Assembly: GCA_024695065.1 (NCBI GenBank)
Contig: JAILIX010000038.1
Span: 1 to 64,000 of the forward strand
Direction: 5' to 3'
Origin: Fretibacterium sp.
Lineage (GTDB): Bacteria > Synergistota > Synergistia > Synergistales > Aminobacteriaceae
DNA length: 64,000 nt
Shown here: piece by piece, positions 26,860-38,472 of the stretch
Layout: every line of letters starts with the position of its first letter
Position numbering within the stretch: position 1 is the stretch's first letter
Notes under the pieces: generated by a model
What the model was told of the DNA's origin: nothing
Databases searched by the model: none
What the model saw: the letters and a program-made list of their open reading frames with translations, nothing else
Position numbers and translations under genes: made by a program

Positions 26860-27929
26860 TGCGTACCCTGCATGTGAATGCTGGAACAGGGTATAACGTA
26901 AAGATAGGTCAGGGGTTCCTCCCCCACTGTGGTGAGGAGATTGCCGCAGTGCTGGGACCCTGTTCTGTAGGTGTGGTGACGGATTCCAACGTTTCGGAAC
27001 TCTATCTTAAGGAGTGTGTGGACAGCCTCTCTGACTTCAATCTCAAGCCCAGTGTATTTACTTTCCCGGCCGGAGAGGGCTCAAAAAATCTCTCAACACT
27101 TTCAGACATATTGGAATTTCTGGCCTCCTCTGACCTGACCCGTGCAGACGCCGTCGTAGCGCTTGGCGGAGGGGTTGTCGGTGACATGGCGGGCTTTGCG
27201 GCGGGATGCTATATGCGCGGCATACGTTTTATCCAGCTTCCAACGACTTTGCTGGCAGCAGTGGACTCGTCCGTTGGAGGTAAAACTGCTGTCAACCTGA
27301 AGGCCGGGAAAAACCTGGCGGGCCTGTTCTACCAGCCCTCACTCATTCTGTGCGATATAAAATGTCTGAGCACCCTGCCTGACAGAGAGTACCGCTGCGG
27401 ATTAGCCGAGGCACTGAAGACAGGTGTGCTGCTCGGAGACAGTTTGTTCCAGTACTTCGATGAGGGATCGGCAGCGGAACATCTGGAGGAGATCATCACC
27501 TGCTGTGTAGAGTACAAAGCTGGCGTGGTTGAGCGCGACGAAAAGGAGCAGAGTGAACGTAAACTCCTGAACCTCGGTCATACCATCGGTCATGCGATTG
27601 AGCTGTGCAGTGGATTTTCAATTCTTCATGGTCTTGCTGTCGCCGCAGGGCTGGCAGTTATCGCACGAGCATCAGCACGGCGGAACTGGTGCACAGAAAA
27701 GACAGCACGGCGTATCGAAGCCGCCCTGATGAAAAATGGCCTGCCTGTTACAACAACTTTCTCTTCCGATGAATTGGCAAGAGCCGCATTTTCCGACAAA
27801 AAGCGGACAGGCAGCACAGTAACACTTGCAGTCCCAGCTGAGATTGGCTCCTGTACGCTGCGGACCATAAACATCAGCGATTTGAAGGAACTCATCGCAG
27901 CAGGGCTCTCCCCGATGGAGGAACTTTGA
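26859..27929 (+). CDS. aroB: 3-Dehydroquinate synthase
   Basis: 356 residues, the usual length. Cyclises DAHP to 3-dehydroquinate with NAD+ and a divalent metal. Motifs: FPAGEGSKNLSTL, ALGGGVVGDMAGFAAGCYMRG (glycine-rich NAD site; shown here in part), PTTLLAAVDSSVGGKTAVN, and metal ligands in GLAEALKTG and NLGHTIGHAIE. Translationally coupled to tyrA upstream and aroA downstream through overlapping stop and start codons. An internal out-of-step feature was not seen. Confidence 0.95.
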   Translation: MRTLHVNAGTGYNVKIGQGFLPHCGEEIAAVLGPCSVGVVTDSNVSELYLKECVDSLSDFNLKPSVFTFPAGEGSKNLSTLSDILEFLASSDLTRADAVVALGGGVVGDMAGFAAGCYMRGIRFIQLPTTLLAAVDSSVGGKTAVNLKAGKNLAGLFYQPSLILCDIKCLSTLPDREYRCGLAEALKTGVLLGDSLFQYFDEGSAAEHLEEIITCCVEYKAGVVERDEKEQSERKLLNLGHTIGHAIELCSGFSILHGLAVAAGLAVIARASARRNWCTEKTARRIEAALMKNGLPVTTTFSSDELARAAFSDKKRTGSTVTLAVPAEIGSCTLRTINISDLKELIAAGLSPMEEL

Positions 27930-29197
27930 TGAACGTCAGGATATGCCCTCATCCTTTGTCCGGACTCATCGCTGCCCCATCTTCAAAGTCTGAGGCTCAT
28001 CGTCTGCTAATTTGCGCTGCGTTGTCTGACCAACAAACATATATTCATATTAATTCCACCTCAGAGGACATCGAGGCTACTGTCGGATGCCTTCAGGCTC
28101 TTGGAGCTGAAATCACTCAATCAGAGGGAGTATTGAAGGTAATTCCAATCAAAAATGCTCCTGATACCCCACTGCTGGATTGCCGTGAGAGTGGATCGAC
28201 ATTGCGTTTCCTGCTTCCTGTAGCCTCCGCATTGTGTGAACAAGTATCATTCACCGGATCAGGACGCCTGCCGGAGCGTCCCATCGGTGAGCTTCTGACC
28301 GAGATGGAACAGCATGGTGTGAGTTCTGCCTCCCAAAAACTGCCACTGACGACAGAGGGGTTCCTTCGCCCAGGGGAATATAAACTTCCCGGAAATATAA
28401 GTTCCCAGTACATCACAGGACTTCTGCTGGCCCTGCCGTTGCTGGAGGGAGACAGCCAACTGACGATTACCTCTCCCCTGCAGTCAGCTGCTTATGTAGA
28501 TATCACTTTAAACGTTTTGTCCCGCTTTGGCGTTCATCCTAAAATACAGAGAGACACACAGGATCATCTTGTCAACTGCCGCATCTCTGGAAGCACATTA
28601 CATTCTCCAGGGACTGTATCTGTTGACGGAGACTGGTCGAACGCTGCTTTCTTTCTGGCAGCCGGAGCATTGTGCGGAATGGTGTCCGTGACAGGCCTTG
28701 ATGTACAATCACCTCAGGGAGACAAAAGGATCCTTGATCTGCTGCAGAGTTTTGGCGCAAAAGTGGAGATTCAAAGAGAAAAAATAACCGTTTCCCCGGC
28801 TCCTTTACATGGACAAGAAATAGACATTGCTCCAATTCCAGACCTACTGCCCGTTTTAGCTGCCGTGGCTGCAAATTCAGAAGGAATAACAACATTCTTT
28901 AACGGGTCACGTCTGAGGCTTAAGGAAAGCGATCGCCTGGCTTCAACCGCAGCGATGATCCGCTCATTGGGAGGGACTGTTCAAGAATTATCGGACAAAA
29001 TTGTTGTTCAAGGAACTTCGCTCACCGGAGGAAATGTGGATGGTTGTCATGACCACCGCATTGTTATGGCGGCGGCCATCGCAGCATTATGTTGTACAAA
29101 TAATGTTATTATCACAGGATTTGAAGCTATCAATAAATCTTATCCTCACTTCTTTAAAGATTATAAGACATTAGGAGGGGAAGTTTATGTCCTCTGA
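27929..29197 (+). CDS. aroA: EPSP synthase (3-phosphoshikimate 1-carboxyvinyltransferase)
   Basis: 422 residues from the ATG at 27929, which shares its A with the aroB TGA; a TTG one codon earlier is not needed. Transfers enolpyruvate from PEP to shikimate-3-phosphate. Motifs: PSSKSEAHRLLICAAL at the phosphate site, ESGSTLRFLLPVA, SSQYITGLLLALP, DGDWSNAAFFLAAGALCG and LRLKESDRLAST near the C-terminus. Codon use looks slightly more AT-rich than the flanking aro genes. The 3' end overlaps aroC by 11 nt. Confidence 0.94.
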   Translation: MNVRICPHPLSGLIAAPSSKSEAHRLLICAALSDQQTYIHINSTSEDIEATVGCLQALGAEITQSEGVLKVIPIKNAPDTPLLDCRESGSTLRFLLPVASALCEQVSFTGSGRLPERPIGELLTEMEQHGVSSASQKLPLTTEGFLRPGEYKLPGNISSQYITGLLLALPLLEGDSQLTITSPLQSAAYVDITLNVLSRFGVHPKIQRDTQDHLVNCRISGSTLHSPGTVSVDGDWSNAAFFLAAGALCGMVSVTGLDVQSPQGDKRILDLLQSFGAKVEIQREKITVSPAPLHGQEIDIAPIPDLLPVLAAVAANSEGITTFFNGSRLRLKESDRLASTAAMIRSLGGTVQELSDKIVVQGTSLTGGNVDGCHDHRIVMAAAIAALCCTNNVIITGFEAINKSYPHFFKDYKTLGGEVYVL

Positions 29198-30284
29198 GTT
29201 CGGCCGGAACATCCATATCAGCGTCTTTGGGCAGTCTCATGGACAGGCTGTTGGCGTTCTGATAGACGGCCTTCCTGCCGGAGAGCCTCTGAATGAGGAG
29301 GAGCTCTCAGTTTTCATGGCACGTCGGAGACCAGGGAAAGATGCTTTATCATCCGCCCGACATGAGGCAGACATCCCTGTGTTTCTCTCAGGGGTGAAGG
29401 ATGGCAAAACCTGCGGCTCTCCCCTCTGTGCTGTCATTGAGAACAAAGATGCGCGCTCCTCCGACTATGATGAACTCCTCGACAAACCCCGGCCTGGGCA
29501 CGCGGACTATACGGCCTGGGTAAAGTGGGGAGGACTTGCAGATATGCGCGGAGGCGGGCACTTCTCCGGCCGGCTTACAGCTCCGCTTTGTATTGCCGGT
29601 GGCATTGCAAAACAGATACTGGCACGACGGGACATCCATGTGGGGGCACACCTCGCGGAGGTTGCCGGAATACCTGACGACAGTTTCCCTATATCCCCCA
29701 CTCCAGAACTGTTCAGGCAGATTGCAGAAAAGGCATTTCCAGTCCTTGAGGATGTGGCTGGAGAAAAAATGAAAACGGCCATTCTGAACGCAGCAGAGAG
29801 GGGAGATTCAGTGGGCGGCGTAATTGAATGCTCGGCGATTGGCCTGCCTAAAGGATTGGGAGATCCTATGTTTGATGGCGCAGAGAGCCAGATTGCCCAT
29901 GCTTTGTTTGGCATCCCTGCCGTCAAAGGAGTCGAATTTGGAGCCGGCTTCACCGCTGCTCGAAAAACCGGGTCTCAAAACAATGATATATTTATTGTCG
30001 ATAACAACAACATTGTAACAAAAACAAATCACTGTGGGGGCATTTTAGGAGGTATCACAAACGGAATGCCTCTGCTATTGCGAACTGCGATAAAGCCCAC
30101 ACCCTCCATCGCGTTGCCTCAGCGGACAGTCAGTCTGTCACGTCGTGAGAATGTGGATCTTGTCATCAAGGGGCGTCACGACCCCTGTATCGCTCACCGT
30201 GCGGTCCCAGTCATTGAGAGCGTGACGGCGTGTGTTTTGCTTGATATGATGTCTGTCAGGCTGGAAAACTTTACTCAGGAGTGA
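29187..30284 (+). CDS. aroC: Chorismate synthase
   Basis: 365 residues. Converts EPSP to chorismate with reduced FMN. Motifs: FGQSHGQAVGVLIDGLPAG at the start, RRRPGKDALSSARHEAD, RPGHADYTAWVKWG, the RGGGHFSGRLTAP signature and GVEFGAGF. Starts within the last codons of aroA with GGAGGGG 7 nt upstream. No flavin reductase domain is fused, so it is the monofunctional bacterial type needing an external reductant. Confidence 0.95.
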   Translation: MSSEFGRNIHISVFGQSHGQAVGVLIDGLPAGEPLNEEELSVFMARRRPGKDALSSARHEADIPVFLSGVKDGKTCGSPLCAVIENKDARSSDYDELLDKPRPGHADYTAWVKWGGLADMRGGGHFSGRLTAPLCIAGGIAKQILARRDIHVGAHLAEVAGIPDDSFPISPTPELFRQIAEKAFPVLEDVAGEKMKTAILNAAERGDSVGGVIECSAIGLPKGLGDPMFDGAESQIAHALFGIPAVKGVEFGAGFTAARKTGSQNNDIFIVDNNNIVTKTNHCGGILGGITNGMPLLLRTAIKPTPSIALPQRTVSLSRRENVDLVIKGRHDPCIAHRAVPVIESVTACVLLDMMSVRLENFTQE

Positions 30285-30289
30285 AAAAA

Positions 30290-31426
30290 ATGAACATTGA
30301 TGAAATTCGCACAAAGATTGATGCTATCGACAGTGATATGCTGAACTTGTTCCTTCAGCGTATGGACCTGATGAGCAGTGTTGCTGACTACAAGAACACA
30401 CATAACCTGCCCGTTGTTGACAGAGCGAGGGAGCGTGAGGTCCTGGCGAAAATCATGGATCGTGCCGGGGATATGGAGGAGTATGCCTTCTACTTTTTTT
30501 CAAAGCTGATCAGTCTAGCCTGCGCTCGTCAAAATGAGTTTATTGATAAGCCAACAAAAGTACGCGCTCTGGCAGAGCGGGTGACAGCAAAGCTTCAGGA
30601 TGTTTTTCCCAAAACAGGAACCGTTGCCTGTCAGGGGGTGGAGGGATCCAATGCTCAGGCTGCCTGTGACAAGCTGCTGCCTCGCGGACGCATAATGTAC
30701 GTCAAAAGCTTTAAGGCTGTATTTGAGGCCGTGAAGTCCGGCTTATGCAAATACGGAGTTTTACCCATTGAAAACAGTTCTAATGGCTCTATCCGTGCCG
30801 TATATGAACTTTTGTTGGAGTATCAATTTTCTATTGTTCGTTGTACTGACCTCTTTATACGCCACGAGCTTCTCGCCAAGCCCGGGACAAAACTTGAGGA
30901 TATTCGACAGATTTACTCGCATCCACAGGCCCTTGGACAGTGCTCTGACTTTCTTTCCTCGCTTAAAGGAGTTGAAGTGCTCCCCTACAGCAATACAGCT
31001 TCAGCAGCCAAGATGGTCTCAGAATCCAGCGAACAGAGCATTGCCGCTATCTCTGCGCCGGAGTGCGCCAGGCTTTATGGTCTTAACTGTCTGCGCGACG
31101 ATATTCAGGACAGTGACAATAATTATACCCGTTTTATCTGCATTTCAAAGGAACCTGTCATCTATGCAGGCTCAAACCGCATCAGCCTTATCCTTGCGTG
31201 CAGCAACACTCCGGGAGCCTTGAACGACATCCTTTCCAAACTGTCAGCACACGGGGTAAATATGTCCAAGTTGGAGAGCTGTCCTGTTACCGGCCGGCAT
31301 TTTGAGTTTATGTTCTTCCTGGAACTTGATGCCTCCGTTCAGGATCCAGGCATCCTGCCTATGCTGGAGGATCTCGAACGCACCTGCCCCACCTTCACAT
31401 TCCTTGGCAACTATGCCCTTGTCTAG
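30290..31426 (+). CDS. pheA: Bifunctional chorismate mutase / prephenate dehydratase
   Basis: 378 residues from the ATG at 30290, 8 nt after AGGAG. Residues 1-~85 are an AroQ-type chorismate mutase (IRTKIDAIDSDMLNLFLQRM, VVDRARER). Residues ~100-280 are the dehydratase (GVLPIENSSNGSI, IYSHPQALGQC, NYTRFICIS). The ACT domain covers ~290-378 (NTPGALNDILSKLSAHGVNM). In this ACT domain the conserved ESRP motif that takes part in Phe binding reads ESCP, so feedback inhibition may be altered. It makes phenylpyruvate and also supplies prephenate to TyrA. Directly between aroC and aroEK. Confidence 0.94.
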   Translation: MNIDEIRTKIDAIDSDMLNLFLQRMDLMSSVADYKNTHNLPVVDRAREREVLAKIMDRAGDMEEYAFYFFSKLISLACARQNEFIDKPTKVRALAERVTAKLQDVFPKTGTVACQGVEGSNAQAACDKLLPRGRIMYVKSFKAVFEAVKSGLCKYGVLPIENSSNGSIRAVYELLLEYQFSIVRCTDLFIRHELLAKPGTKLEDIRQIYSHPQALGQCSDFLSSLKGVEVLPYSNTASAAKMVSESSEQSIAAISAPECARLYGLNCLRDDIQDSDNNYTRFICISKEPVIYAGSNRISLILACSNTPGALNDILSKLSAHGVNMSKLESCPVTGRHFEFMFFLELDASVQDPGILPMLEDLERTCPTFTFLGNYALV

Positions 31427-31428
31427 CC

Positions 31429-32644
31429 ATGCCTGTCTATGGATTAATTGGCCGAACGCTCTCACACAGCTGGTCTGTGCCCATACACCAGGCCCTGGGA
31501 TGCAGGGAATACAGGCTTATTGAGCTGGAGCCGGATGAGCTTGAGGATTTTCTGCTGAAAGAGGACATAGGCGGCCTCAATGTGACAATCCCCTATAAAC
31601 GCGACGTTATGAGTTTCTGTGCAGAGCTCGCGGACTCTGCCCGACATGTGGGGAGCGTTAACACAATTGTCCCCACTCATGATGGGCTTTGCGGTCATAA
31701 CACAGATCTCTATGGCCTTCAGTATGCCCTCCGACGGGCGGGTATATCTCTGTCAGGGCGCAAGGTGCTTATCCTGGGTTCTGGTGGAGCATCCCTGGCC
31801 GCAAGAGCCGCAGCAGATTGTGAAGGAGCGGAGAGCATTGTTGTTATATCAAGAAGTGGTCCTGACAACTATAACACTCTTTCACATCACCTTGACACTG
31901 ACATAGTCATTAATGCCACTCCGGTAGGGATGTACCCTCACATCGGAGATCTTCTCGTGGATCCGGGATTCTTTCCCAAATGTTCAGGCGTAGTTGACAT
32001 GATTTACAATCCTCTCCGCACAGCGTTCCTGATGCGGGCAGAAGCACTGGGAATTCCCTGCACAGACGGTTTGCCCATGCTTGTCGCTCAGGCCGCATCT
32101 GCAGAGGACCTCTTCACAGGACAAAAGAACATGTGTGACAGGATTGAACCCATTTTAGAAAAACTTCGCCAAAAAATGGAGAATATCGTTCTCATAGGAA
32201 TGCCAGGCTGCGGCAAAACAACTATCGGAAAGAAACTGGCGGAACTGACAGGCCGGCCTCTTATCGACATCGACAGTGAGATTATTAAGGCAGCAGGGCA
32301 TTCCATTGAAGATATCTTTGAGCGTGAGGGGGAAACGGAGTTTCGTCGCCTCGAGCAGGAGCAGACTGCCCTTGCCGGACGGCAGATCGGACACATCATT
32401 GTTACGGGGGGCGGCGTTGTAAAGACATCGGAGAATTACACGTCACTGCACCAGAACGGTCGAATCTATCATCTTGAACGGAACACAGCACTGCTGGAGC
32501 GTGAGGGACGTCCTCTGTCCCTGTCGGGAAACCTTGAAGCGATGTACCAGGAACGTCGTCCCCTTTACGAGCATTTTCGCGACGTAGCAATTCAGAACAA
32601 CCGGACTCCAAGCGAGACGGCAGATATGATATGGAGGGATTTTC

Positions 32645-32670
<26 letters not shown>
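31429..32670 (+). CDS. aroEK: Fused shikimate dehydrogenase - shikimate kinase
   Basis: 413 residues. Residues 1-~245 are AroE (YGLIGRTLSHSWSVPIH; catalytic Lys57 in NVTIPYK; Asp93 in GHNTDLYG; NADP site ILGSGGASLAARAAA; NATPVGMYP). Residues ~250-413 are AroK, with P-loop GMPGCGKTT (257-265), Asp in DIDSEI, RRLEQEQTAL, TGGGVV and the lid EGRPLSL. No stop or ribosome site separates the halves, so two steps (dehydroshikimate to shikimate to shikimate-3-phosphate) sit on one chain. The start lies 2 nt after pheA. Fusion of these two enzymes is uncommon. Confidence 0.93.
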
Positions 32671-35106
<2,436 letters not shown>

Positions 35107-35110
35107 TTAC

Positions 35111-36646
35111 TTAAACCTTCGGCTTCATCGTTGGGAACAGTATGATGTCACGGATAGAATGAGCTCCTGTCAGAAACATTGCCACACGATCCATACCGAT
35201 TCCCATCCCGCCCGTCGGGGGCAGACCTGTCTCGATGGCATTAATGAAGTCCTCATCAAAGTCGTGGGCTTCCTCGTCGCCGGCTTCCTTCTTGCGAAGC
35301 TGATCCTCGAACCGCTCGCGCTGGTCCAACGGGTCATTCAGTTCGCTGAAAGCATTGGCCAGTTCTTTCCCGTACATGAAGAGCTCAAAACGATGGGTGT
35401 AATCAGGAGCATCAGGATCACGCTTGGAGAGGGGGGATATCTCTGTAGGATGTCCGATGACAAACGTCGGCTGAATCAGCTTATCCTCACAGAAGGCCTC
35501 AAACATCAGGTTCAGCACGGCAAAACGGCTTTCATTCCCCTTCAGTTCGTCCTTCAGACCTTTCTCCCGGGCGATGCGCCGGGCCTCCTCATCGTTCGTA
35601 ATGGAACTAAAGTCAACCCCTGCATATTCCCTGACCAGATCCAGCATTTTTGCACGGCGGAAGGGCTTTGAAAGATCTACCGTCACACCGTCCCGCTCCA
35701 CCTCCATGGTTCCAATGGCCTGGGCTGCGTTGCGAATCAATTCCTCGGCCAGGTTCATCATGTCCTCGTAATTCGCGTAGGGCCAATAAACCTCCATCAT
35801 AGTGAATTCCGGGTTGTGCATGATGTCGATGCCCTCGTTGCGAAAGTTGCGGCCAATCTCGTAGACACGTCCCATCATGCCGACAACAAGACGTTTTAAA
35901 TACAACTCTACTGCTATGCGCATATACATCTCGACACCAAGGGCGTTATGAAACGTTTTAAAGGGCTTTGCTGCCGCCCCCCCGGCCAGAACCGACAGAA
36001 TGGGCGTCTCAACCTCAAGTGTTCCATGGGCTTCCAGCGTCTGACGGAAGGAGGAGATGATCTTGGAACGTTTGCGGAACACTTCCCGCACGTCAGGGTT
36101 CGCTATCAGATCCATGTAGCGCTGGCGGTAACGCGTCTCTGTGTCCGTCAAACCGTGCCACTTTTCCGGCAGAGGACGGATAGCCTTGCTCAACAGCTTG
36201 TACTCTGTCACACGGATTGTCAGTTCGCCGCGCTTCGTGCGGCAGGGATGGCCGACGATACCAATCCAGTCACCAGAGTCCACCCATTTCTTCAGAAACT
36301 CATAAGAGATTTCCCCCACTGAATTCAACTGAAAATAGAGCTGCATCCGGCTCGTCTCGTCAGCCAGGTCCGCAAAAGTAGCCTTGCCCTGGCGCCGGAT
36401 GGTCATAAGCCTGCCGGCCGTCTGGACAATTGCATTTTCGTCCTCCTGTCCCGCCTCAAGGTGGCTGAACCGTCTTTGAATATCCTCAAGGATATCCCGT
36501 CGGTCCCACTTCTCAACGACGTAGGGATCAACACCCTCCTCTGCGCGGAGGCGCAGCAGCTTATCCTTCCGCTGACGAACAACCTCATTATCTGCCTCAT
36601 CCAGCTGGGCTGTTTCTATTCCTTTCAGCTCAATTTTGTTGTCCAC
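35111..36646 (-). CDS. lysS: Lysyl-tRNA synthetase (class II)
   Basis: 511 residues from a GTG at 36646 with AAGGGGA upstream; the frame is open to 36721, but that part overlaps the peptidase gene and is not conserved. Charges tRNA-Lys. An OB-fold anticodon domain (~75-160; TAGRLMTIRRQGKATFADLA) is followed by the class II core: motif 2 NFRNEGIDIMHNPEFTMMEV and motif 3 GLPPTGGMGIGMDRVAMFLT. It lies between the M24 peptidase and ligA on the minus strand. No T-box leader is seen. Confidence 0.95.
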   Translation of the reverse strand: MDNKIELKGIETAQLDEADNEVVRQRKDKLLRLRAEEGVDPYVVEKWDRRDILEDIQRRFSHLEAGQEDENAIVQTAGRLMTIRRQGKATFADLADETSRMQLYFQLNSVGEISYEFLKKWVDSGDWIGIVGHPCRTKRGELTIRVTEYKLLSKAIRPLPEKWHGLTDTETRYRQRYMDLIANPDVREVFRKRSKIISSFRQTLEAHGTLEVETPILSVLAGGAAAKPFKTFHNALGVEMYMRIAVELYLKRLVVGMMGRVYEIGRNFRNEGIDIMHNPEFTMMEVYWPYANYEDMMNLAEELIRNAAQAIGTMEVERDGVTVDLSKPFRRAKMLDLVREYAGVDFSSITNDEEARRIAREKGLKDELKGNESRFAVLNLMFEAFCEDKLIQPTFVIGHPTEISPLSKRDPDAPDYTHRFELFMYGKELANAFSELNDPLDQRERFEDQLRKKEAGDEEAHDFDEDFINAIETGLPPTGGMGIGMDRVAMFLTGAHSIRDIILFPTMKPKV

Positions 36647-36698
36647 TTTTATTCCCCTTCCCGGAATTAATGAAATCTGCAAGATTTCTCCTGATACA

Positions 36699-37841
36699 TT
36701 ATACCTTCTGCTGTCCAGCAATCCCCAGCGACTGATTATCGTTGACAGTCAAACATTCTGCGCCGTCCTCCGTGATGAGGTAGTCATCTTCAATACGGAG
36801 TCCACCCCAGCCCTCTATGTAAATACCGGGCTCAATGGTCACCACATCCCCAACCTGTAGGACATCCTTCGACAGGGGAGCCAGACGCGGAGCCTCATGA
36901 ATCGCAAGTCCAAGGCCATGTCCAAGGCCGTGAACAAAGTCTTTTCCATAACCGGCATTGATGATAATCCGCCGCGCCACAGCGTCCACATCCTTCCCCG
37001 CAGTTCCCGGGCGCAGAGCCGCCGCCGCCGCATGATGTGCTTCCAGTAATATAGCATTTATCTCCCGCGCTTTATCCTGAACATGTTTCACCGCGAAGTT
37101 GCGGGTAATGTCGCTCATGTAGCCGTCCACCATCGCGCCATAATCCACCGTCACGGTGTCACCGTCCTCAAAGGCCTTGCCGGTCGCCCTGGCATGGCAC
37201 ATCGCTCCATTTTTGCCCGATGCGACGATAAAATCGTCGTGAGCCCAACCTTTTTCAGCCCCACGACGCTTGATCTCCGCCAGAAGCGCGCTGTCAAACT
37301 CAACCTCTGTCATGCCAGGCTGTACCTGATCCAACATGGCCCCGTAGGCGTCACGTCCAATACGCGCGGCCTTTTTGATAGACTCCACTTCAGAAGCATC
37401 CTTGGTCCGGCGCAGTGAAGGGATAAAGTCCGTAGCATCAACCCACTGAGTTTTTACAGGCGCAAACATAACTTCAAATATCCTGTGTGAAACATTCCCG
37501 GACTCGAAGCCTACGGTTCCCCATCCTGCATCCGAAACAGCTTTGGCAATGAAGGAAGCCAGCGGCATCTCGGATTGTACGATAAGCTTGAAAGGGGACT
37601 GGGCTGCTGCCTGGGTGCGGTAACGCCCGTCTGTCACCAAAGTAGCCTCTTTTTTGTCGATAATGAGCGCCGCACTGCTGCCCCGGAATCCCGAAATATA
37701 ATGGCAGCTCTCCGAGTTAGCCCTTTCCAGAACCATCAGGACGAAGGCGTCCATCCCCTTTTCGGCCATCAGTTCCCTGAGGCGGGCAAGCCGATGGTCC
37801 ACCCTCTCAAATCCCTGTATTTTTCCCCCTGATGAAGCCAT
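36699..37841 (-). CDS. M24 family aminopeptidase (Xaa-Pro type)
   Basis: 380 residues. N-terminal creatinase-like domain (~15-140; MDAFVLMVLERANSESCHYI, LVTDGRYRTQA), then the pita-bread catalytic domain. Metal ligands are visible: Asp in TVDYGAMVDGYMSD (two Asp), His in VHGLGHGLGLAIHEAPR and Glu in TIEPGIYI and GLRIEDDYL. Removes an N-terminal residue before proline, probably in peptide turnover. The full set of motifs fits PepP/YpdF-type enzymes of ~360 residues. It precedes lysS by 52 nt. Confidence 0.92.
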   Translation of the reverse strand: MASSGGKIQGFERVDHRLARLRELMAEKGMDAFVLMVLERANSESCHYISGFRGSSAALIIDKKEATLVTDGRYRTQAAAQSPFKLIVQSEMPLASFIAKAVSDAGWGTVGFESGNVSHRIFEVMFAPVKTQWVDATDFIPSLRRTKDASEVESIKKAARIGRDAYGAMLDQVQPGMTEVEFDSALLAEIKRRGAEKGWAHDDFIVASGKNGAMCHARATGKAFEDGDTVTVDYGAMVDGYMSDITRNFAVKHVQDKAREINAILLEAHHAAAAALRPGTAGKDVDAVARRIIINAGYGKDFVHGLGHGLGLAIHEAPRLAPLSKDVLQVGDVVTIEPGIYIEGWGGLRIEDDYLITEDGAECLTVNDNQSLGIAGQQKV

Positions 37842-37916
37842 TGCCGTCCTCTCCTTCTCATTAAGGTCATAATCATATTTAATTACAACATTTTTATAAT
37901 CTCAATCAAAAAACGT

Positions 37917-37944
37917 TTGAGCCCCTAATGACAAAGGGGCTCAA
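37917..37944 (-). terminator. Terminator after the pseudopilin gene
   Basis: TTGAGCCCCT (37917-37926) and AGGGGCTCAA (37935-37944) make a 10-bp perfect stem with an 8-nt loop. On the minus strand it is followed by ACGTTTTTTG, a fair T-run, about 55 nt after the stop of the pseudopilin gene at 37999. Confidence 0.8.
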
Positions 37945-37998
37945 TTTGTTATCCGTCTTTTTAAGCAGAGATCGCGAAAATAAGGACACCAGAATCTT

Positions 37999-38472
37999 TC
38001 ACCGGGCGAGCATATAGACCTTTGAACCGCCTTTATAGGTCTCATTACTCCCCTCTTCCAACAGACCCTCTGTCTTGGCACGGCCGGAGAGGCTTGACTT
38101 GATTTCATCGGCCCCAGCAATATTACCTATCGTATAGAAGATGTACCATCTGCCGCTTGAGGAAACGTCAAAGCCATACTGTCCGCCATCATACCTGCCA
38201 GGGTTTTCTACATAACGCGCCAGAACCACAGCGGGGTCAAGAGTCTCGAACTTCGGGTCCAGTCCCCTGTCAAAGTGATCCATGCTGTCGAGGTACATCA
38301 TAAAGACAGCCTGTTTCATGATGCGGAGATCGCTTACAATATTCAGGGCCCGCGCAGAAGACGTTGCCGAGCTGCCGGATAAAAGCAACCCAGACATCAA
38401 AATGCCAATGATTCCAATGACAATCAGAAGTTCAACCAGTGTAAAGCCCAAACGGACAGAACGTTTTTTCAT
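37999..38472 (-). CDS. Type II secretion/type IV pilus-like pseudopilin
   Basis: 157 residues. A class III prepilin leader MKKRSVRLG is cut before FTLVELLIVIGIIGILMSGL, with Glu at +5, the rule for pilin-like assembly. The rest is a small domain with no Cys pair. It resembles GspG/GspH-type pseudopilins in size. Its ATG overlaps the stop of the gspF-like gene by 4 nt. No ATPase, secretin or prepilin peptidase is nearby, so it must use components encoded elsewhere, or be a small dedicated system. Confidence 0.85.
   Translation of the reverse strand: MKKRSVRLGFTLVELLIVIGIIGILMSGLLLSGSSATSSARALNIVSDLRIMKQAVFMMYLDSMDHFDRGLDPKFETLDPAVVLARYVENPGRYDGGQYGFDVSSSGRWYIFYTIGNIAGADEIKSSLSGRAKTEGLLEEGSNETYKGGSKVYMLAR

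Noticed and set aside
36647-36721. Longer lysS start at 36721
   Set aside because: It would overlap the M24 peptidase gene, and a GTG with a good ribosome site is present at 36646.
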